From Bacteroidales bacterium WCE2008 (GTDB lineage Bacteria; Bacteroidota; Bacteroidia; Bacteroidales; UBA932), in assembly GCA_900167925.1 (NCBI GenBank), contig FUZM01000002.1, positions 434,001-498,000 on the forward strand: a stretch of DNA of 64,000 nt. Reading direction: 5' to 3'. The notes under the pieces are model-generated. The model worked only from the letters and a program-made list of their open reading frames with translations, was not told where the DNA came from and did no database searches. The position numbers were made by a program, and so were the translations under genes. Below, one piece after another: positions 51,680 through 61,494 of the stretch (its first letter is position 1; each line of letters begins with the position of its first letter).

Positions 51680-53635
51680 TCAGCTTAGTTTCCGTTTGAG
51701 GTCAAGTATGTAATGGTGGTGGTCAGATTCCCTCTTGTCCTCCGGAGGCATCTGCATGTAGTCTCCGTATATCTGGCGGAGCAGGGAATCGTATCCGGCA
51801 GGAAGCTGAACCTCCAGGCCGTCGAACTGCATCGTCGTGGTATCCTTGAACCACTCCTTTGAATAGATTTCCTTGAATGTTGGATATGGAGAGCCAAGGC
51901 TCACATAATAATCCCCTTCCGATCCGGCGAGGGACTCGTCCATCTTGTTGAATCTGGACCTGTACCAGTATCTCAGATAGCGAAGTATGCACCTGTCGAT
52001 CACCGCCACGCAGATGGCGTGGAAGTCGAGCCGTTCCCATGATTTTTTCCAGTCCTCGAAGCGGTATTTCCTGGTGCCCCGCTTGTACAGCTGGAATATT
52101 TTGAGATATTTCTTCCTGAAAGCATCTATAGCGGAGACATCTCCGTCGCATGAATCCAGCGGAAAGACATCCACGAACACGCCGGTATCCACCCTGTATT
52201 TCCACATCTCCTGCAGGGAGGTCCTGCGATCCACATATTTGATGTATGAGAATGGCACGTCGTAGTCACCCCTGCGGGCGGCAAGTATGCCATATCCGTC
52301 AGGGAAAGCATCTATCTTAAGTAACTTCTCATAATCCTCCCTCGGCATATAGACGTCTATGTCGTCGTCCCACGGAACCATGCCCTTATGTCGCACGGCA
52401 CCAATTGCGCCGCCATAGGCGAGGTACCAGCGCAGACCGTTCGCGGAGCAGAAATCCATGAACGAGCCAAGAGTCCGGAGCAGCACCTCCTTGAACTCCT
52501 GCATAAACAGAATGGATATGACCCTGTCTGTCTTGCGGCTGCGGTTCTTCTCCAGATCCCTTACAAGAAGGGCGTTCGAGATTGCATCCATCGGACGCGG
52601 ATTGTTGGCCAGACGGTCGGGGTTGACGCTGTCGAGATATGAATCCCAGTCGATGTCCTGATTCCTGCGGAGTTCGCTTATACCCAGTCTGTCGACATAG
52701 GCGAGCATTTCAGCCGCAGTACTCATCCCAAGCACTTCCTTAAGCCTGGATATCCTGTCCGTATATTCCCCGAAATCCTTTCCGGAATAATCAGAGACAG
52801 TGCAGCCGAGATTATATCCGAAGAAAAACGGGAAAGTCAGAGCGACCGCATGACCATGAGGATAAAGATATTCGCTGGTGAATGTATATGAATATGCATG
52901 CGGAGCGGTAGTTCTCGTGATATTGATGGCGCGTCCGGCCCAGTATGCGCCCTCTGCCATCTTCGCCCTGTCCTCCAGAGTCATGTAAGCTGCCTTCGGG
53001 AGGGTCTTCCACATGAGTCCGAGAGCCTTGAATGCGTATGAGCATGATTCTTCGGTCGCGCCGACGCTCCAGACGGATTCGATCGCCTGAGCGATTGCGT
53101 CGAAGCCGGCGCAGATCGTCAGATAAAGGTTGGAAGAACATGTAAACGGCGGATAGACGACCGCATAATCCGGGAGGACGTCCTCCGCCTCCATGGACAT
53201 TTTCTTCCCGTCCTTGTAGAGGACGGCGAATTTCGTGGCTTCAGCCCCGGTCCCGGAGGTCGTCGGGATCGCCACGAGCGGGATCATCTTCTTCGAGCCT
53301 GTCACGGCCTCGATGCGGGCTGCGGCCAGATGGCGGATCGCCTTGGCTATGTCCATGCCGCTGCCTCCCCCGACTCCGATGACGACGTCCGCGCCGGAGG
53401 CTATGAAGGCTTCGCAGCCGGCCTCGGCTTCTTCGTACTTCGGATTGCTGGAAAAGGCGTCGAATTCCGTGACCTCATACCCCTTCAGCAGGCTGCCCAT
53501 CGCTTCGGCGGCTCCACAGTCGGAGTAGGATTTATGGCCGTGGACAAGGAAGATGCCGGATGGCGCAAGGCCGTCAAGCACCTTTTTCAGGCTTTCGAGG
53601 GCGTCGTTTCCTATGAAGTGGTACTGGTCAGACAT
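51680..53635 (-). CDS. Fusion: phosphonoacetaldehyde reductase-like Fe-ADH plus LicD transferase
   Basis: 651-aa two-domain protein. Residues 1 to about 370 are an iron-type alcohol dehydrogenase: IGVGGGSGMDIAKA and TTSGTGAEAT bind the cofactor, and FDAIAQAIES has Gln where most relatives have a metal-binding His. As I recall, this variant is typical of PhpC-like phosphonoacetaldehyde reductases. From about residue 385 is a LicD domain (YLAYGGAIGAVRHKGMVPWDDDIDVYMP), a family that moves phosphocholine or similar groups from a CDP carrier to a glycan. The ATG at 53635 lies 1 bp after the pepM stop; an in-frame ATG at 53662 would overlap pepM. The fusion suggests reduction and transfer of a phosphonate headgroup. 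Confidence 0.85.
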   Translation of the reverse strand: MSDQYHFIGNDALESLKKVLDGLAPSGIFLVHGHKSYSDCGAAEAMGSLLKGYEVTEFDAFSSNPKYEEAEAGCEAFIASGADVVIGVGGGSGMDIAKAIRHLAAARIEAVTGSKKMIPLVAIPTTSGTGAEATKFAVLYKDGKKMSMEAEDVLPDYAVVYPPFTCSSNLYLTICAGFDAIAQAIESVWSVGATEESCSYAFKALGLMWKTLPKAAYMTLEDRAKMAEGAYWAGRAINITRTTAPHAYSYTFTSEYLYPHGHAVALTFPFFFGYNLGCTVSDYSGKDFGEYTDRISRLKEVLGMSTAAEMLAYVDRLGISELRRNQDIDWDSYLDSVNPDRLANNPRPMDAISNALLVRDLEKNRSRKTDRVISILFMQEFKEVLLRTLGSFMDFCSANGLRWYLAYGGAIGAVRHKGMVPWDDDIDVYMPREDYEKLLKIDAFPDGYGILAARRGDYDVPFSYIKYVDRRTSLQEMWKYRVDTGVFVDVFPLDSCDGDVSAIDAFRKKYLKIFQLYKRGTRKYRFEDWKKSWERLDFHAICVAVIDRCILRYLRYWYRSRFNKMDESLAGSEGDYYVSLGSPYPTFKEIYSKEWFKDTTTMQFDGLEVQLPAGYDSLLRQIYGDYMQMPPEDKRESDHHHYILDLKRKLS

Positions 53636-53636
53636 A

Positions 53637-54941
53637 TTATTCTTTGTTCGGAAGTAATTCAAGAATCTCCTTTACGGACATGCAATACTGCTCCGACGCC
53701 TCTTTGCAGCGGCCATGTTCCAGGATCGAAGTCGCACAGGCGACCATCGCCGGGTAGGCGGCGCGCAGAAGATGGTTGGCGTAGATCACTATGTTGATGC
53801 CCCATGAGGCCAGTTCGTCCTCTGTGACTGCGTCGTAGGTCGTCGGCACCGCTACCAGAGGGATGTCGGGTCTGACGGCCTTGAAGCGGCGGCAAAATTC
53901 ATGGATATCCTCTCCTGATTTCTCCTTGCTGTGGATCATGATACCGTCTGCGCCGGCCTCTACATAGGCTGCGGCTCTTTCGAGGGCGTCATCGACGCTC
54001 TTGCCGGCGATCAGGCTCTCGATTCTGGCGATGATCATGAAATCCTCAGTCACCTGGGCATCCTTGCCGGTGCGGATTTTTTCGCAGAAATTCTCGATGC
54101 TGTCCTGGGTCTGGGCGGCGTCGGTGCCGAAGAGGGAGTTATGCTTGTCCCCCACCTTGTCCTCAATGATGACGGCCGAGACTCCGAGTCGCTCGAGAGT
54201 CCTTACCGTAAAGCGGAACTGGGATGGCTTGCCTCCGGTGTCGCCGTCGAAGATTACCGGCTTGGTGGTAACTTCGAGGGCGTCGTTAAGGCCCTGAAGA
54301 CGGTTGGTAAGGTCGACGGCTTCAGTGTCCGGTTTTCCTTTGGAAGTCGAGTCCGTGAGGGAACTTGACCACATTCCGTCGAATTCTATCTTCATCCCGT
54401 TCTTCTGGACGGAAGTATTTTCTATGATCAGGCCGGTAAGTCCGTTGTGGGACTCCATGAAGCGTACTATCTTCTTGGCGCCGATAAGGCGGCGGAGTCT
54501 TTTGAGGCGGATTTCAGGGGTGGTGCCGATTTCCTTGAGGCGCTGGTTCATCGCGGTCGAAGATATGCCCTTGGTATAAGGGATGTCAATCACCTGGCCG
54601 CCCCAGGCCGCCATGCAGTCGATTATCCTCTGGCGGGTCTGCTTCTGGACGCCTTCTTTCCAGTCATCGCCGTGGACGACGTAGTCCGGTTTCAGCTTGA
54701 GCAGGTTCGGCACATAGTCCAGGGTGGTCTGCTCGACAACACGGTCGACGCCTTTTATGTTGGATACGATCTCCGCACGCTGGTTGTAATCTAGGTACGG
54801 GAGTCTCTTGTAACTTGCTATCGCCGCATCGGTAAGCACGCCTACGGTCACGCTGCCCAGTTCGGCGGCATGATGGATTATGTTGAGATGGCCGGGATGA
54901 ATCATGTCGGCGCTCATCCCCACATATACTGTCTTCTTCAT
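53637..54941 (-). CDS. Phosphoenolpyruvate mutase with N-terminal cytidylyltransferase domain
   Basis: 434-aa bifunctional protein. Residues 1-130 form a nucleotidyltransferase with HPGH (15-18), TagD-like, probably activating a phosphonate or related acid with CTP. Residues 140-434 are PEP mutase, forming the C-P bond of phosphonopyruvate: [24 protein letters not shown] and [13 protein letters not shown] (260-272) are the metal and substrate motifs. The EDK-type signature separates mutases from isocitrate-lyase relatives. It overlaps the aminotransferase gene by 4 bp. No phosphonopyruvate decarboxylase is present in the window. Confidence 0.93.
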   Translation of the reverse strand: MKKTVYVGMSADMIHPGHLNIIHHAAELGSVTVGVLTDAAIASYKRLPYLDYNQRAEIVSNIKGVDRVVEQTTLDYVPNLLKLKPDYVVHGDDWKEGVQKQTRQRIIDCMAAWGGQVIDIPYTKGISSTAMNQRLKEIGTTPEIRLKRLRRLIGAKKIVRFMESHNGLTGLIIENTSVQKNGMKIEFDGMWSSSLTDSTSKGKPDTEAVDLTNRLQGLNDALEVTTKPVIFDGDTGGKPSQFRFTVRTLERLGVSAVIIEDKVGDKHNSLFGTDAAQTQDSIENFCEKIRTGKDAQVTEDFMIIARIESLIAGKSVDDALERAAAYVEAGADGIMIHSKEKSGEDIHEFCRRFKAVRPDIPLVAVPTTYDAVTEDELASWGINIVIYANHLLRAAYPAMVACATSILEHGRCKEASEQYCMSVKEILELLPNKE

Positions 54942-56137
54942 TTCTTCTTCGAATTATACTCCTCCAGCGCATGCTTCAGACATTCGAGAGCCTTTGCAAG
55001 ATCTTCGACGCAGAGCACGTACGCTATCCTGACCTCGTTTTTGCCGAGTCCCGGAGTGCTGTAGAATCCGGCGGCCGGAGCCATCATCACGGTAGCGCCT
55101 TCATATTCGAAGTCGGTCAGGCACCAGCGGCAGAAATCCTCCGCATCCTCGACAGGCAGGCTGGCAAGCGTATAGAACGCTCCCTCCGGCATCGGGCTGT
55201 AAACGCCCGGAATCTTGTTGAGTCCGTCGATGATGAAATCACGGCGGGCCTTATATTCGTCGAAGCAAGCCTTCGAATACTCCTCCGTCCCGTCGATGGA
55301 AGCCTCGGCCACGATCTGTCCGAGAAGAGGAGGGCAAAGACGGCTCTGGGCCACTTTCATGGCACATTCTATGACTTCTTTGTTATGGGTGACAATCATT
55401 CCGATCCTGATTCCGCACTCGGAATAACGCTTCGAGACGGAGTCCACGAGAATCACGTTCTGCTCTATCCCTTCGAGGGTCATGGCAGACTTATACGGAA
55501 CTCCGGTATAGCAGAATTCGCGGTATGCCTCATCCGATATTAGGAAAAGGTCATGCTTCTTGACGATGTCGCGTATGCTCAGGAGTTCCTCGTCCGGATA
55601 CAGGTAGCCGGTAGGATTGTTCGGGTTGCAGAGCAGGATAGCCCTGGTCTTCGGAGTGATGGCCTTTTCGAAGGCCTCGACCGGAGGAAGCGCGAATCCG
55701 TTCTCGATATATGAGCGCACGGTCTTGACGACAACGCCGGCGGATTCGGCAAAGCTCAGGTAATTGGCATATCCCGGCTCGACCATTATGATTTCGTCAC
55801 CGGGATCGAGACAGGAAAGGAAAAGCATCAGAAGGGCTTCTGACCCTCCCGTGGTAACCATTATCTCCTCCGGAGTAACACTGATTCCGCATTTCGCGTA
55901 ATAGCTCGCGAATTTCTCACGTACGGAAAGAAGTCCTTGGGAATGAGTGTATTCGAGAGTTTTTCTATCAATATTCTTGAGCGCGTCGAGGGCTTTCTGC
56001 GGGGTCGGCAGGTCTGGCTGTCCGATATTGAGGTGATATACCTTCACACCACGCTTTTTTGCCTCGTCAGCAAACGGCACAAGTTTTCTGATAGGCGATG
56101 CGGGAAGCCTTACTCCCCTTTTCGATATCTTAGGCAT
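54938..56137 (-). CDS. Class I/II PLP aminotransferase
   Basis: 399-aa fold-type I aminotransferase of the AspC-like group. [20 protein letters not shown] and the PLP-Lys segment [17 protein letters not shown] (Lys in VSKRYS) are visible. It is not the class V type normally used for 2-aminoethylphosphonate. First gene of the pepM sub-operon, so it may act on phosphonopyruvate (giving phosphonoalanine) or be a general enzyme placed here. TAACTTAG at 56169-56162 on the minus strand (one mismatch) is a probable -7 box 24 bp upstream. Confidence 0.88.
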   Translation of the reverse strand: MPKISKRGVRLPASPIRKLVPFADEAKKRGVKVYHLNIGQPDLPTPQKALDALKNIDRKTLEYTHSQGLLSVREKFASYYAKCGISVTPEEIMVTTGGSEALLMLFLSCLDPGDEIIMVEPGYANYLSFAESAGVVVKTVRSYIENGFALPPVEAFEKAITPKTRAILLCNPNNPTGYLYPDEELLSIRDIVKKHDLFLISDEAYREFCYTGVPYKSAMTLEGIEQNVILVDSVSKRYSECGIRIGMIVTHNKEVIECAMKVAQSRLCPPLLGQIVAEASIDGTEEYSKACFDEYKARRDFIIDGLNKIPGVYSPMPEGAFYTLASLPVEDAEDFCRWCLTDFEYEGATVMMAPAAGFYSTPGLGKNEVRIAYVLCVEDLAKALECLKHALEEYNSKKK

Positions 56138-56201
56138 AAAATCACAATTTAATCTAAAAGGCTAAGTTAATGATTATTTTCCGATTTACGAATAAAAACC
56201 T

Positions 56202-57296
56202 CTACAGAGACGCGAGGTACCATTCATAGAGACGGGAAACGCCGTCTTCTAGTTCGACGGAATGCCTCCATCCGAGACTGTTCAGCTTGCTCACGTCCGT
56301 AAGCTTGCGAGGAGTTCCGTCCGGCCTGGAAGAGTCCCAGAGTATCTCCCCTTCATATCTAGTCGCCGCCGCGACTAGGGCGGCAAGCTCCTTTATCGTA
56401 ATTTCTTTTCCTGTGCCGACATTGATGTGGCAGTTGCGGATTTCCTTGATCCCGTCCTTGTTCACGGGACCGTCCGCGACGTCCTTGAAGTCCACGTTCA
56501 GCAGCACATGCACGCTGGCGTCAGCCATGTCTTCGCTCCAGAGGAACTCCCTGAGGGCATTTCCGGTGCCCCAGAGCCTGACTTTCCCGGCTTCGACTCC
56601 ATATCTGCCCAGCACGGCCAGTATATCGGCATCGGAGGCATCCCCTCCTACGCCCTCGACGGGACGTGCGGCGAGGTCCCTACGCACCAGAGGCCAGTCT
56701 CCCCGCTGCAGGGCTCCGGCAAGATGGATCTTACGGATCATCGCAGGAAGCACATGGCTCTTCTCCAGGTCGAAATTGTCATTCGGGCCATAGAGGTTGG
56801 TCGGCATCACGGCTATATAGTTGCAGCCATACTGCAGGCTGAAGCTTTCGCACATCTTCAGGCCCGCGATCTTGGCTATGGCATAAGGTTCATTGGTATA
56901 TTCGAGCTCCGATGTTAGAAGCGCGTCCTCCGCCATCGGCTGAGGGGCCATCTTGGGATAGATACAAGTGCTTCCCAGGAAGAGAAGTTTCTTGACTCCA
57001 TGTCTCCAGCTCTCCCCGATCACATTCTGCTGGATCTGCAGGTTTCGGTATATGAAATCCGCGCGCAGCTTCAGGTTCGCCATGATTCCTCCGACGAAAG
57101 CTGCGGCCAGCACGACTGCGTCCGGTTTCTCGCGGTCGAAGAATTCACGCACGGCGACAGGGTCCATCAGGTCAAGCTCAGCATGGGTCCGTCCAATCAG
57201 GTTGGTGTATCCGCGGCTGATGAGATTGTCCCATATCGCCGAACCGACCAGGCCTTTGTGCCCGGCTACATATATCTTTGAACTTTTGTCTAACAT
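56202..57296 (-). CDS. fcl: GDP-L-fucose synthase
   Basis: SDR-family epimerase/reductase converting GDP-4-keto-6-deoxymannose to GDP-L-fucose. Rossmann motif [10 protein letters not shown], then [15 protein letters not shown] and the catalytic [24 protein letters not shown] is diagnostic. At 364 aa it is longer than the E. coli enzyme through an insertion before that motif, which is common in Bacteroidales. It overlaps gmd by 7 bp and works directly after it. Confidence 0.95.
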   Translation of the reverse strand: MLDKSSKIYVAGHKGLVGSAIWDNLISRGYTNLIGRTHAELDLMDPVAVREFFDREKPDAVVLAAAFVGGIMANLKLRADFIYRNLQIQQNVIGESWRHGVKKLLFLGSTCIYPKMAPQPMAEDALLTSELEYTNEPYAIAKIAGLKMCESFSLQYGCNYIAVMPTNLYGPNDNFDLEKSHVLPAMIRKIHLAGALQRGDWPLVRRDLAARPVEGVGGDASDADILAVLGRYGVEAGKVRLWGTGNALREFLWSEDMADASVHVLLNVDFKDVADGPVNKDGIKEIRNCHINVGTGKEITIKELAALVAAATRYEGEILWDSSRPDGTPRKLTDVSKLNSLGWRHSVELEDGVSRLYEWYLASL

Positions 57297-58336
57297 TTTG
57301 AAAGATCAAATTCTACCATTTCCTTCACCAGACTCCCGAAAGAGGTCCGGCGAGGATTCCAGCCCAGCTTGGTACGGGCCTTGGAAGGGTCGCCGAGCAG
57401 GCTGTCCACTTCGCTCGGACGGAAGAAACGGGGATCCACCTCGACCAGTACCTTGCCTGTGGCGGCGTCTATTCCCTTTTCTTCGAGGCCTGAGCCCTCC
57501 CATCGAAGCTCGATGCCGGCATACTTGAAGGCAAGGGTACAGAACTCACGCACCGAATGCTGCTCGCCCGTGGCGATCACATAATCTTCAGGCTGGTCCT
57601 GCTGCAGCATCAGCCACATGCACTCCACATAGTCCTGGGCATGTCCCCAGTCGCGGAGCGCGTCCAGGTTGCCGAGATATAGTTTCTCCTGCAATCCCTT
57701 GGCGATCCTTGCTGCGGCCATGGTGATTTTCTTGGTCACGAAATTCTCTCCGCGACGCGGAGACTCATGATTGAAAAGTATTCCGTTGACTGCATACATT
57801 CCGTAGCTCTCCCTATAGTTCTTGACTATCCAGAAGCCGTAGAGCTTGGCCACGCCGTACGGAGAACGCGGGTAGAACGGAGTCGCCTCATTCTGAGGCA
57901 CTTTCTGAACCTTGCCGTACAGTTCCGAGGTGGAAGCCTGATATATGCGGCAGGTCTTCTCCAGACCGCATATCCGCACTGCCTCCAGCAGGCGCAGCAC
58001 GCCCACGGCATCTGTCTCCGCGGTGAATTCAGGTACTTCGAAGCTGACCTTCACATGGCTCTGCGCGGCCAGGTTGTATATTTCATCAGGTTTGATTTCG
58101 CTTATGAGACGGATCAGGGAGCTCGAGTCGGTCATGTCTCCGTAATGGAGATTGATCTGGCGTCCGTTTTTCATGTCCCTTACCCACTCGTCGAGATACA
58201 GATGCTCTATCCTCCCGGTGTTGAAGGAGGAAGAACGGCGGAGCACGCCATGCACCTCATATCCCTTTCCGAGAAGGAATTCCGCAAGATAGGAACCGTC
58301 CTGGCCGGTTATGCCGGTAATCAATGCTTTAGCCAT
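57290..58336 (-). CDS. gmd: GDP-mannose 4,6-dehydratase
   Basis: First step of GDP-fucose synthesis. [15 protein letters not shown] binds [19 protein letters not shown] is the GMD signature and [17 protein letters not shown] contains the catalytic Tyr and Lys. 348 aa is standard. First gene of the minus-strand glycan locus; substrate GDP-mannose comes from ManC at 16.7 kb. Promoter not certain: TAATTTTA-type sequence in the 45 bp upstream is one mismatch from consensus. Divergent from the SRP RNA. Confidence 0.96.
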   Translation of the reverse strand: MAKALITGITGQDGSYLAEFLLGKGYEVHGVLRRSSSFNTGRIEHLYLDEWVRDMKNGRQINLHYGDMTDSSSLIRLISEIKPDEIYNLAAQSHVKVSFEVPEFTAETDAVGVLRLLEAVRICGLEKTCRIYQASTSELYGKVQKVPQNEATPFYPRSPYGVAKLYGFWIVKNYRESYGMYAVNGILFNHESPRRGENFVTKKITMAAARIAKGLQEKLYLGNLDALRDWGHAQDYVECMWLMLQQDQPEDYVIATGEQHSVREFCTLAFKYAGIELRWEGSGLEEKGIDAATGKVLVEVDPRFFRPSEVDSLLGDPSKARTKLGWNPRRTSFGSLVKEMVEFDLSKC

Positions 58337-58372
58337 AAAAAGAATACTTTTGTCCCGTAAAATTAATCATAT

Positions 58373-58403
58373 TTTGTGGATTTACGAAAAAGTCGTACAT
58401 TTG
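58373..58403 (+). promoter_or_regulatory. Promoter of the SRP RNA gene
   Basis: -33 TTTG at 58373-58376, 19-bp spacer, -7 TACATTTG at 58396-58403. Both elements match the Bacteroidetes consensus; the RNA 5' end is expected 4-7 bp later. Confidence 0.82.
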
Positions 58404-58407
58404 CAGC

Positions 58408-58512
58408 GGGAAAGTCGTACACGACCAGCTCCCTCCAAACTCCCCCAGGGCCGGAAGGCAGCAAGGGTAGGAGGTCGTAGCGGTGCGATGTGCTAAGCTT
58501 TCCCTTTTTTTT
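58408..58512 (+). ncRNA. ffs: Signal recognition particle RNA, bacterial small type
   Basis: 4.5S-type SRP RNA that binds Ffh and directs membrane-protein targeting. The conserved domain IV core GGAAGGCAGCA is at 58453-58463. The terminal helix is formed by GGGAAAG (58408-58414) and CTTTCCC (58498-58504), followed by a run of eight T residues that serves as terminator. A strong promoter lies just upstream. Size is about 100 nt. Confidence 0.93.
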
Positions 58513-58514
58513 GC

Positions 58515-58522
58515 TATATTTG
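58515..58522 (+). promoter_or_regulatory. Promoter -7 box for cdd-mnmA
   Basis: TATATTTG, exact TAnnTTTG, directly after the SRP RNA terminator and 23 bp before the cdd ATG. Confidence 0.7.
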
Positions 58523-58545
58523 TGAAGTAACATAAACTAATAGCA

Positions 58546-59022
58546 ATGACTGACAAGAAATTAGAAATACGATACAGGGAATACGGAAGCGTCGAGGACC
58601 TCGCTCCGGAGGACAAGGAGCTGGCGCTCTCGGCCATCGAGGCACAGAAGAGTTCCTACGCTCCTTATTCTAAATTCAATGTCGGCGCTGCCGTGCGTCT
58701 TGCCGACGGCTCGATAGTAAAAGGCTCCAACCAGGAGAATGCGGCCACCCCGTCCGGCCTCTGCGCCGAGAGGACAGCCATGTTCGCAGCCTCTGCCACC
58801 CATCCGGGCGTGCCGATGGTCAGCCTGGCAATCGTAGGAGGTCCCGGCTACACTATCTGCGACGAACCTGCCACTCCGTGCGGCTCATGCCGTCAGGTCA
58901 TGGCCGAGTACCAGAAAGTGGGAGGCCGGCCGATCGGAATCATTCTTGTCGGGAAAGACAAGATAATGCAGTTTGACAAGGTAGACGACGTGCTCCCTTT
59001 CATTTTTACATCCCTTGACTGA
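58546..59022 (+). CDS. cdd: Cytidine deaminase
   Basis: Zinc enzyme deaminating cytidine and deoxycytidine to uridines for pyrimidine salvage. Motifs: SKFNVGAAVRLADG, then LCAERTAMFAA (His of the usual HAE is replaced by Cys, as in tetrameric CDAs) and PCGSCRQVMAEY supplying two zinc cysteines. 158 aa fits the homotetrameric form. The mnmA gene begins 3 bp after its stop, so they probably share a transcript. Confidence 0.94.
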   Translation: MTDKKLEIRYREYGSVEDLAPEDKELALSAIEAQKSSYAPYSKFNVGAAVRLADGSIVKGSNQENAATPSGLCAERTAMFAASATHPGVPMVSLAIVGGPGYTICDEPATPCGSCRQVMAEYQKVGGRPIGIILVGKDKIMQFDKVDDVLPFIFTSLD

Positions 59023-59025
59023 TAG

Positions 59026-60426
59026 ATGAAGATCTGTGTAGGACTATCCGGAGGAGTTGACTCCAGCGTTGCGGCCCTGTTGCTCAAGCAGCAGGGTTAT
59101 GATGTCTTTGCCATGTTCATGCAGAACTGGCATGACGCGGACGCGACCCTGCACGGAGACTGCGAATGGGAGGAAGACCGCTTCGTAGCCGAGATGGTCG
59201 CGAGGAAGATCGGCATCCCGTTCTATTTCATAGACTTAAGCAAAGAGTACCGCCAGAGAGTCGTCGACTACATGTTCGACGAATATTCGAAGGGACGCAC
59301 TCCGAATCCGGACGTGCTCTGCAACAGGGAGATCAAGTTCGACGCCTTCTGGAAGGCTGCCCGCAAGCTGGGGGCCGACATGGTCGCCACCGGCCATTAT
59401 TGCCGGAAGGAGCAGGCCGTGGACGCCGACGGGAACCCTCTCAAAGATGCGGACGGCAATCCGATATGGAGCATCTTTGCAGGCTCCGACCCCAACAAAG
59501 ACCAGAGCTATTTCCTCTGCCAGCTTACCCAGGAACAGCTTGCGACCGCCCTCTTCCCTATCGGAGACATAGTAAAGCCCGAGGTCAGGAGACTGGCCCA
59601 TGAGGCCGACCTGCCTTCGGCGGACAAGAAGGATTCGCAGGGCATATGTTTCGTCGGTAAAGTCGACCTTCCGACATTCCTGCAGCAGAAACTGAAGTCC
59701 GTAGAAGGCGACGTCATTGAAGTCTATGACGCCTACTACGACAACGACCCGCAATACAAGTTCATACACGACACACTCTCATCGCTGACCGCCGACGGAA
59801 GCGAGGCCGGAATGATCACCGGCTACATTTCCGAGGACAAATGCACTCCGGCCGGCAAGGGAACGGCGTTTGACCCGGAAAAGATAAGCGCCCTCACCGA
59901 CGAGGAACTGATAAGGCTTTCGACTCCTGTCAGCTACGACATCAAGTTCGAGACCGAGACATACAGGAGCGGGAAGCACCATGTCAAGAAGACCCGCTAC
60001 AAGGACAATCCGTACGGAAAAGTGCTCGGAAAGCATGACGGAGCGCAGTTCTACACCATCGGGCAGCGCAAGGGCCTGAACATAGGAGGTCACAAGGACC
60101 CGGTATTCGTGATCGCCACCGACACTGAGAAGAACATAATCTACGTAGGCGAGGGACATACGCACAAGGGCCTTTCAAGGAGCTGTCTGAGAATCGTTCC
60201 GGAGGACATCCACTGGATACGCGAGGACCTGGCAATGAAGCCGGGCGAGATGCGCCGTTACCGCGTCAGGATCCGCTACCGCCAGCCGCTCCAGGACGCC
60301 ACCGTGATAATGCGCGAGGCCGGCCTGTTCATACTCTTCGACACCCCTCAGCGCGGCATCACCCCCGGCCAGTTCGCCGTATGGTACACCCAATCTGAAG
60401 AAATGCTCGGTTCCGGTATCATTTAA
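59026..60426 (+). CDS. mnmA: tRNA-specific 2-thiouridylase MnmA with large insertion
   Basis: Thiolates U34 of Glu, Gln and Lys tRNAs. PP-loop SGGVDSS, catalytic Cys99 (VLCNREIKF) and Cys208 (GICFVGK) are in place, and the C-terminal beta-barrel is recognisable from FYTIGQRKGLNIGG. At 466 aa it is about 100 residues longer than E. coli MnmA. The extra part, about 85-90 residues, lies between VEGDVIEVY (about residue 234) and LGKHDGAQFYTIG (about 332), i.e. between the adenylation domain and the central domain. The insert is charged and has no motif known to me. No frameshift is seen. Confidence 0.92.
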   Translation: MKICVGLSGGVDSSVAALLLKQQGYDVFAMFMQNWHDADATLHGDCEWEEDRFVAEMVARKIGIPFYFIDLSKEYRQRVVDYMFDEYSKGRTPNPDVLCNREIKFDAFWKAARKLGADMVATGHYCRKEQAVDADGNPLKDADGNPIWSIFAGSDPNKDQSYFLCQLTQEQLATALFPIGDIVKPEVRRLAHEADLPSADKKDSQGICFVGKVDLPTFLQQKLKSVEGDVIEVYDAYYDNDPQYKFIHDTLSSLTADGSEAGMITGYISEDKCTPAGKGTAFDPEKISALTDEELIRLSTPVSYDIKFETETYRSGKHHVKKTRYKDNPYGKVLGKHDGAQFYTIGQRKGLNIGGHKDPVFVIATDTEKNIIYVGEGHTHKGLSRSCLRIVPEDIHWIREDLAMKPGEMRRYRVRIRYRQPLQDATVIMREAGLFILFDTPQRGITPGQFAVWYTQSEEMLGSGII

Positions 60427-60440
60427 TGCCGGAAAATTGC

Positions 60441-60448
60441 TATCTTTG
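60441..60448 (+). promoter_or_regulatory. Promoter -7 box for tsaD
   Basis: TATCTTTG, exact TAnnTTTG, 20 bp before the tsaD ATG. Confidence 0.7.
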
Positions 60449-60468
60449 CGGCCTAATAGTTCAATAAT

Positions 60469-61491
60469 ATGTCTGAAATCATTCTTGGCATCGAATCTTC
60501 ATGCGATGACACCTCGGCAGCGGTCATCCGCGACGGCTATCTGCTCTCGAACGTAATAGCCAGCCAGCAGGTCCATAAAGACTTCGGAGGCGTAGTCCCG
60601 GAACTTGCCTCCAGGGCCCACGAACTCAATATCGTCCCAGTGGTAAGTCAGGCAATCGAAAAAGCCGGCATAGACAAGAATGACATTGACGCCATCGCGT
60701 TCACCCGCGGCCCGGGCCTCCTCGGCTCCCTGCTTGTCGGGACTTCGTTCGCAAAGGCGCTCGGCCTGGCCCTTGGCAAGCCGATAATCAACGTAAACCA
60801 TCTCCAGGGACATATTCTCGCCAACTTCATAAAGCAGTATGACAAGGAAAACCGCCAGCCGGCCTTCCCTTATCTGTGCCTGCTCGTATCCGGAGGTAAC
60901 TCCCAGATTGTCAAGGTATCAAGTCCGCTGCAGTTCGAAATCCTCGGTCAGACAATCGACGACGCCGTAGGAGAAGCATTCGACAAATGCTCCAAGATGA
61001 TGGGCCTCGGATATCCGGGCGGCCCGATCATAGATAAACTCGCCAAGCTCGGCGATCCGGAAAGGTTCAAGTTCGCCAAGCCTCACATTCCGGGACTGGA
61101 CTATAGTTTCAGCGGAGTCAAGACCTCCCTGCTTTACTTTGTCCGCGACGAAGTAGCCAAAGACCCTGACTTCATGGAAAAGAACAAAGAAGATATCTGC
61201 GCCTCTTTCCAGAAGACCCTCATAGATATTCTACTCGACAAACTGATCAAGGCTGCAAAGCAGACCGGGATCAAAGAAATCACCATAGGCGGAGGAGTAT
61301 CCGCCAACAGCGGACTCAGGAACCGCATAGAGGAAGAAGGCCGCAAACGTGGCTGGAACACCTATCTCCCTGAGTTCAAGTTCACTACCGACAACGCCGC
61401 GATGATAGCAATCGCAGGCTATTTCCATTACCAGGCCGGAGAGCGCACGCCGCTCGACGTCGCCCCAGTTTCACGCATAGCAGATTTTTAA
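60469..61491 (+). CDS. tsaD: tRNA N6-adenosine threonylcarbamoyltransferase
   Basis: Transfers threonylcarbamoyl to A37 of ANN-decoding tRNAs. ASKHA-type ATPase fold: ESSCDDTSAAV at the start, metal-binding NHLQGH, and PYLCLLVSGGNSQIVKV. The C-terminal DNAAMIAIAGYF is the family end motif. 340 aa is normal. Followed 3 bp later by the FAD protein gene, so the two may be cotranscribed. Confidence 0.97.
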   Translation: MSEIILGIESSCDDTSAAVIRDGYLLSNVIASQQVHKDFGGVVPELASRAHELNIVPVVSQAIEKAGIDKNDIDAIAFTRGPGLLGSLLVGTSFAKALGLALGKPIINVNHLQGHILANFIKQYDKENRQPAFPYLCLLVSGGNSQIVKVSSPLQFEILGQTIDDAVGEAFDKCSKMMGLGYPGGPIIDKLAKLGDPERFKFAKPHIPGLDYSFSGVKTSLLYFVRDEVAKDPDFMEKNKEDICASFQKTLIDILLDKLIKAAKQTGIKEITIGGGVSANSGLRNRIEEEGRKRGWNTYLPEFKFTTDNAAMIAIAGYFHYQAGERTPLDVAPVSRIADF

Positions 61492-61494
61492 CTT

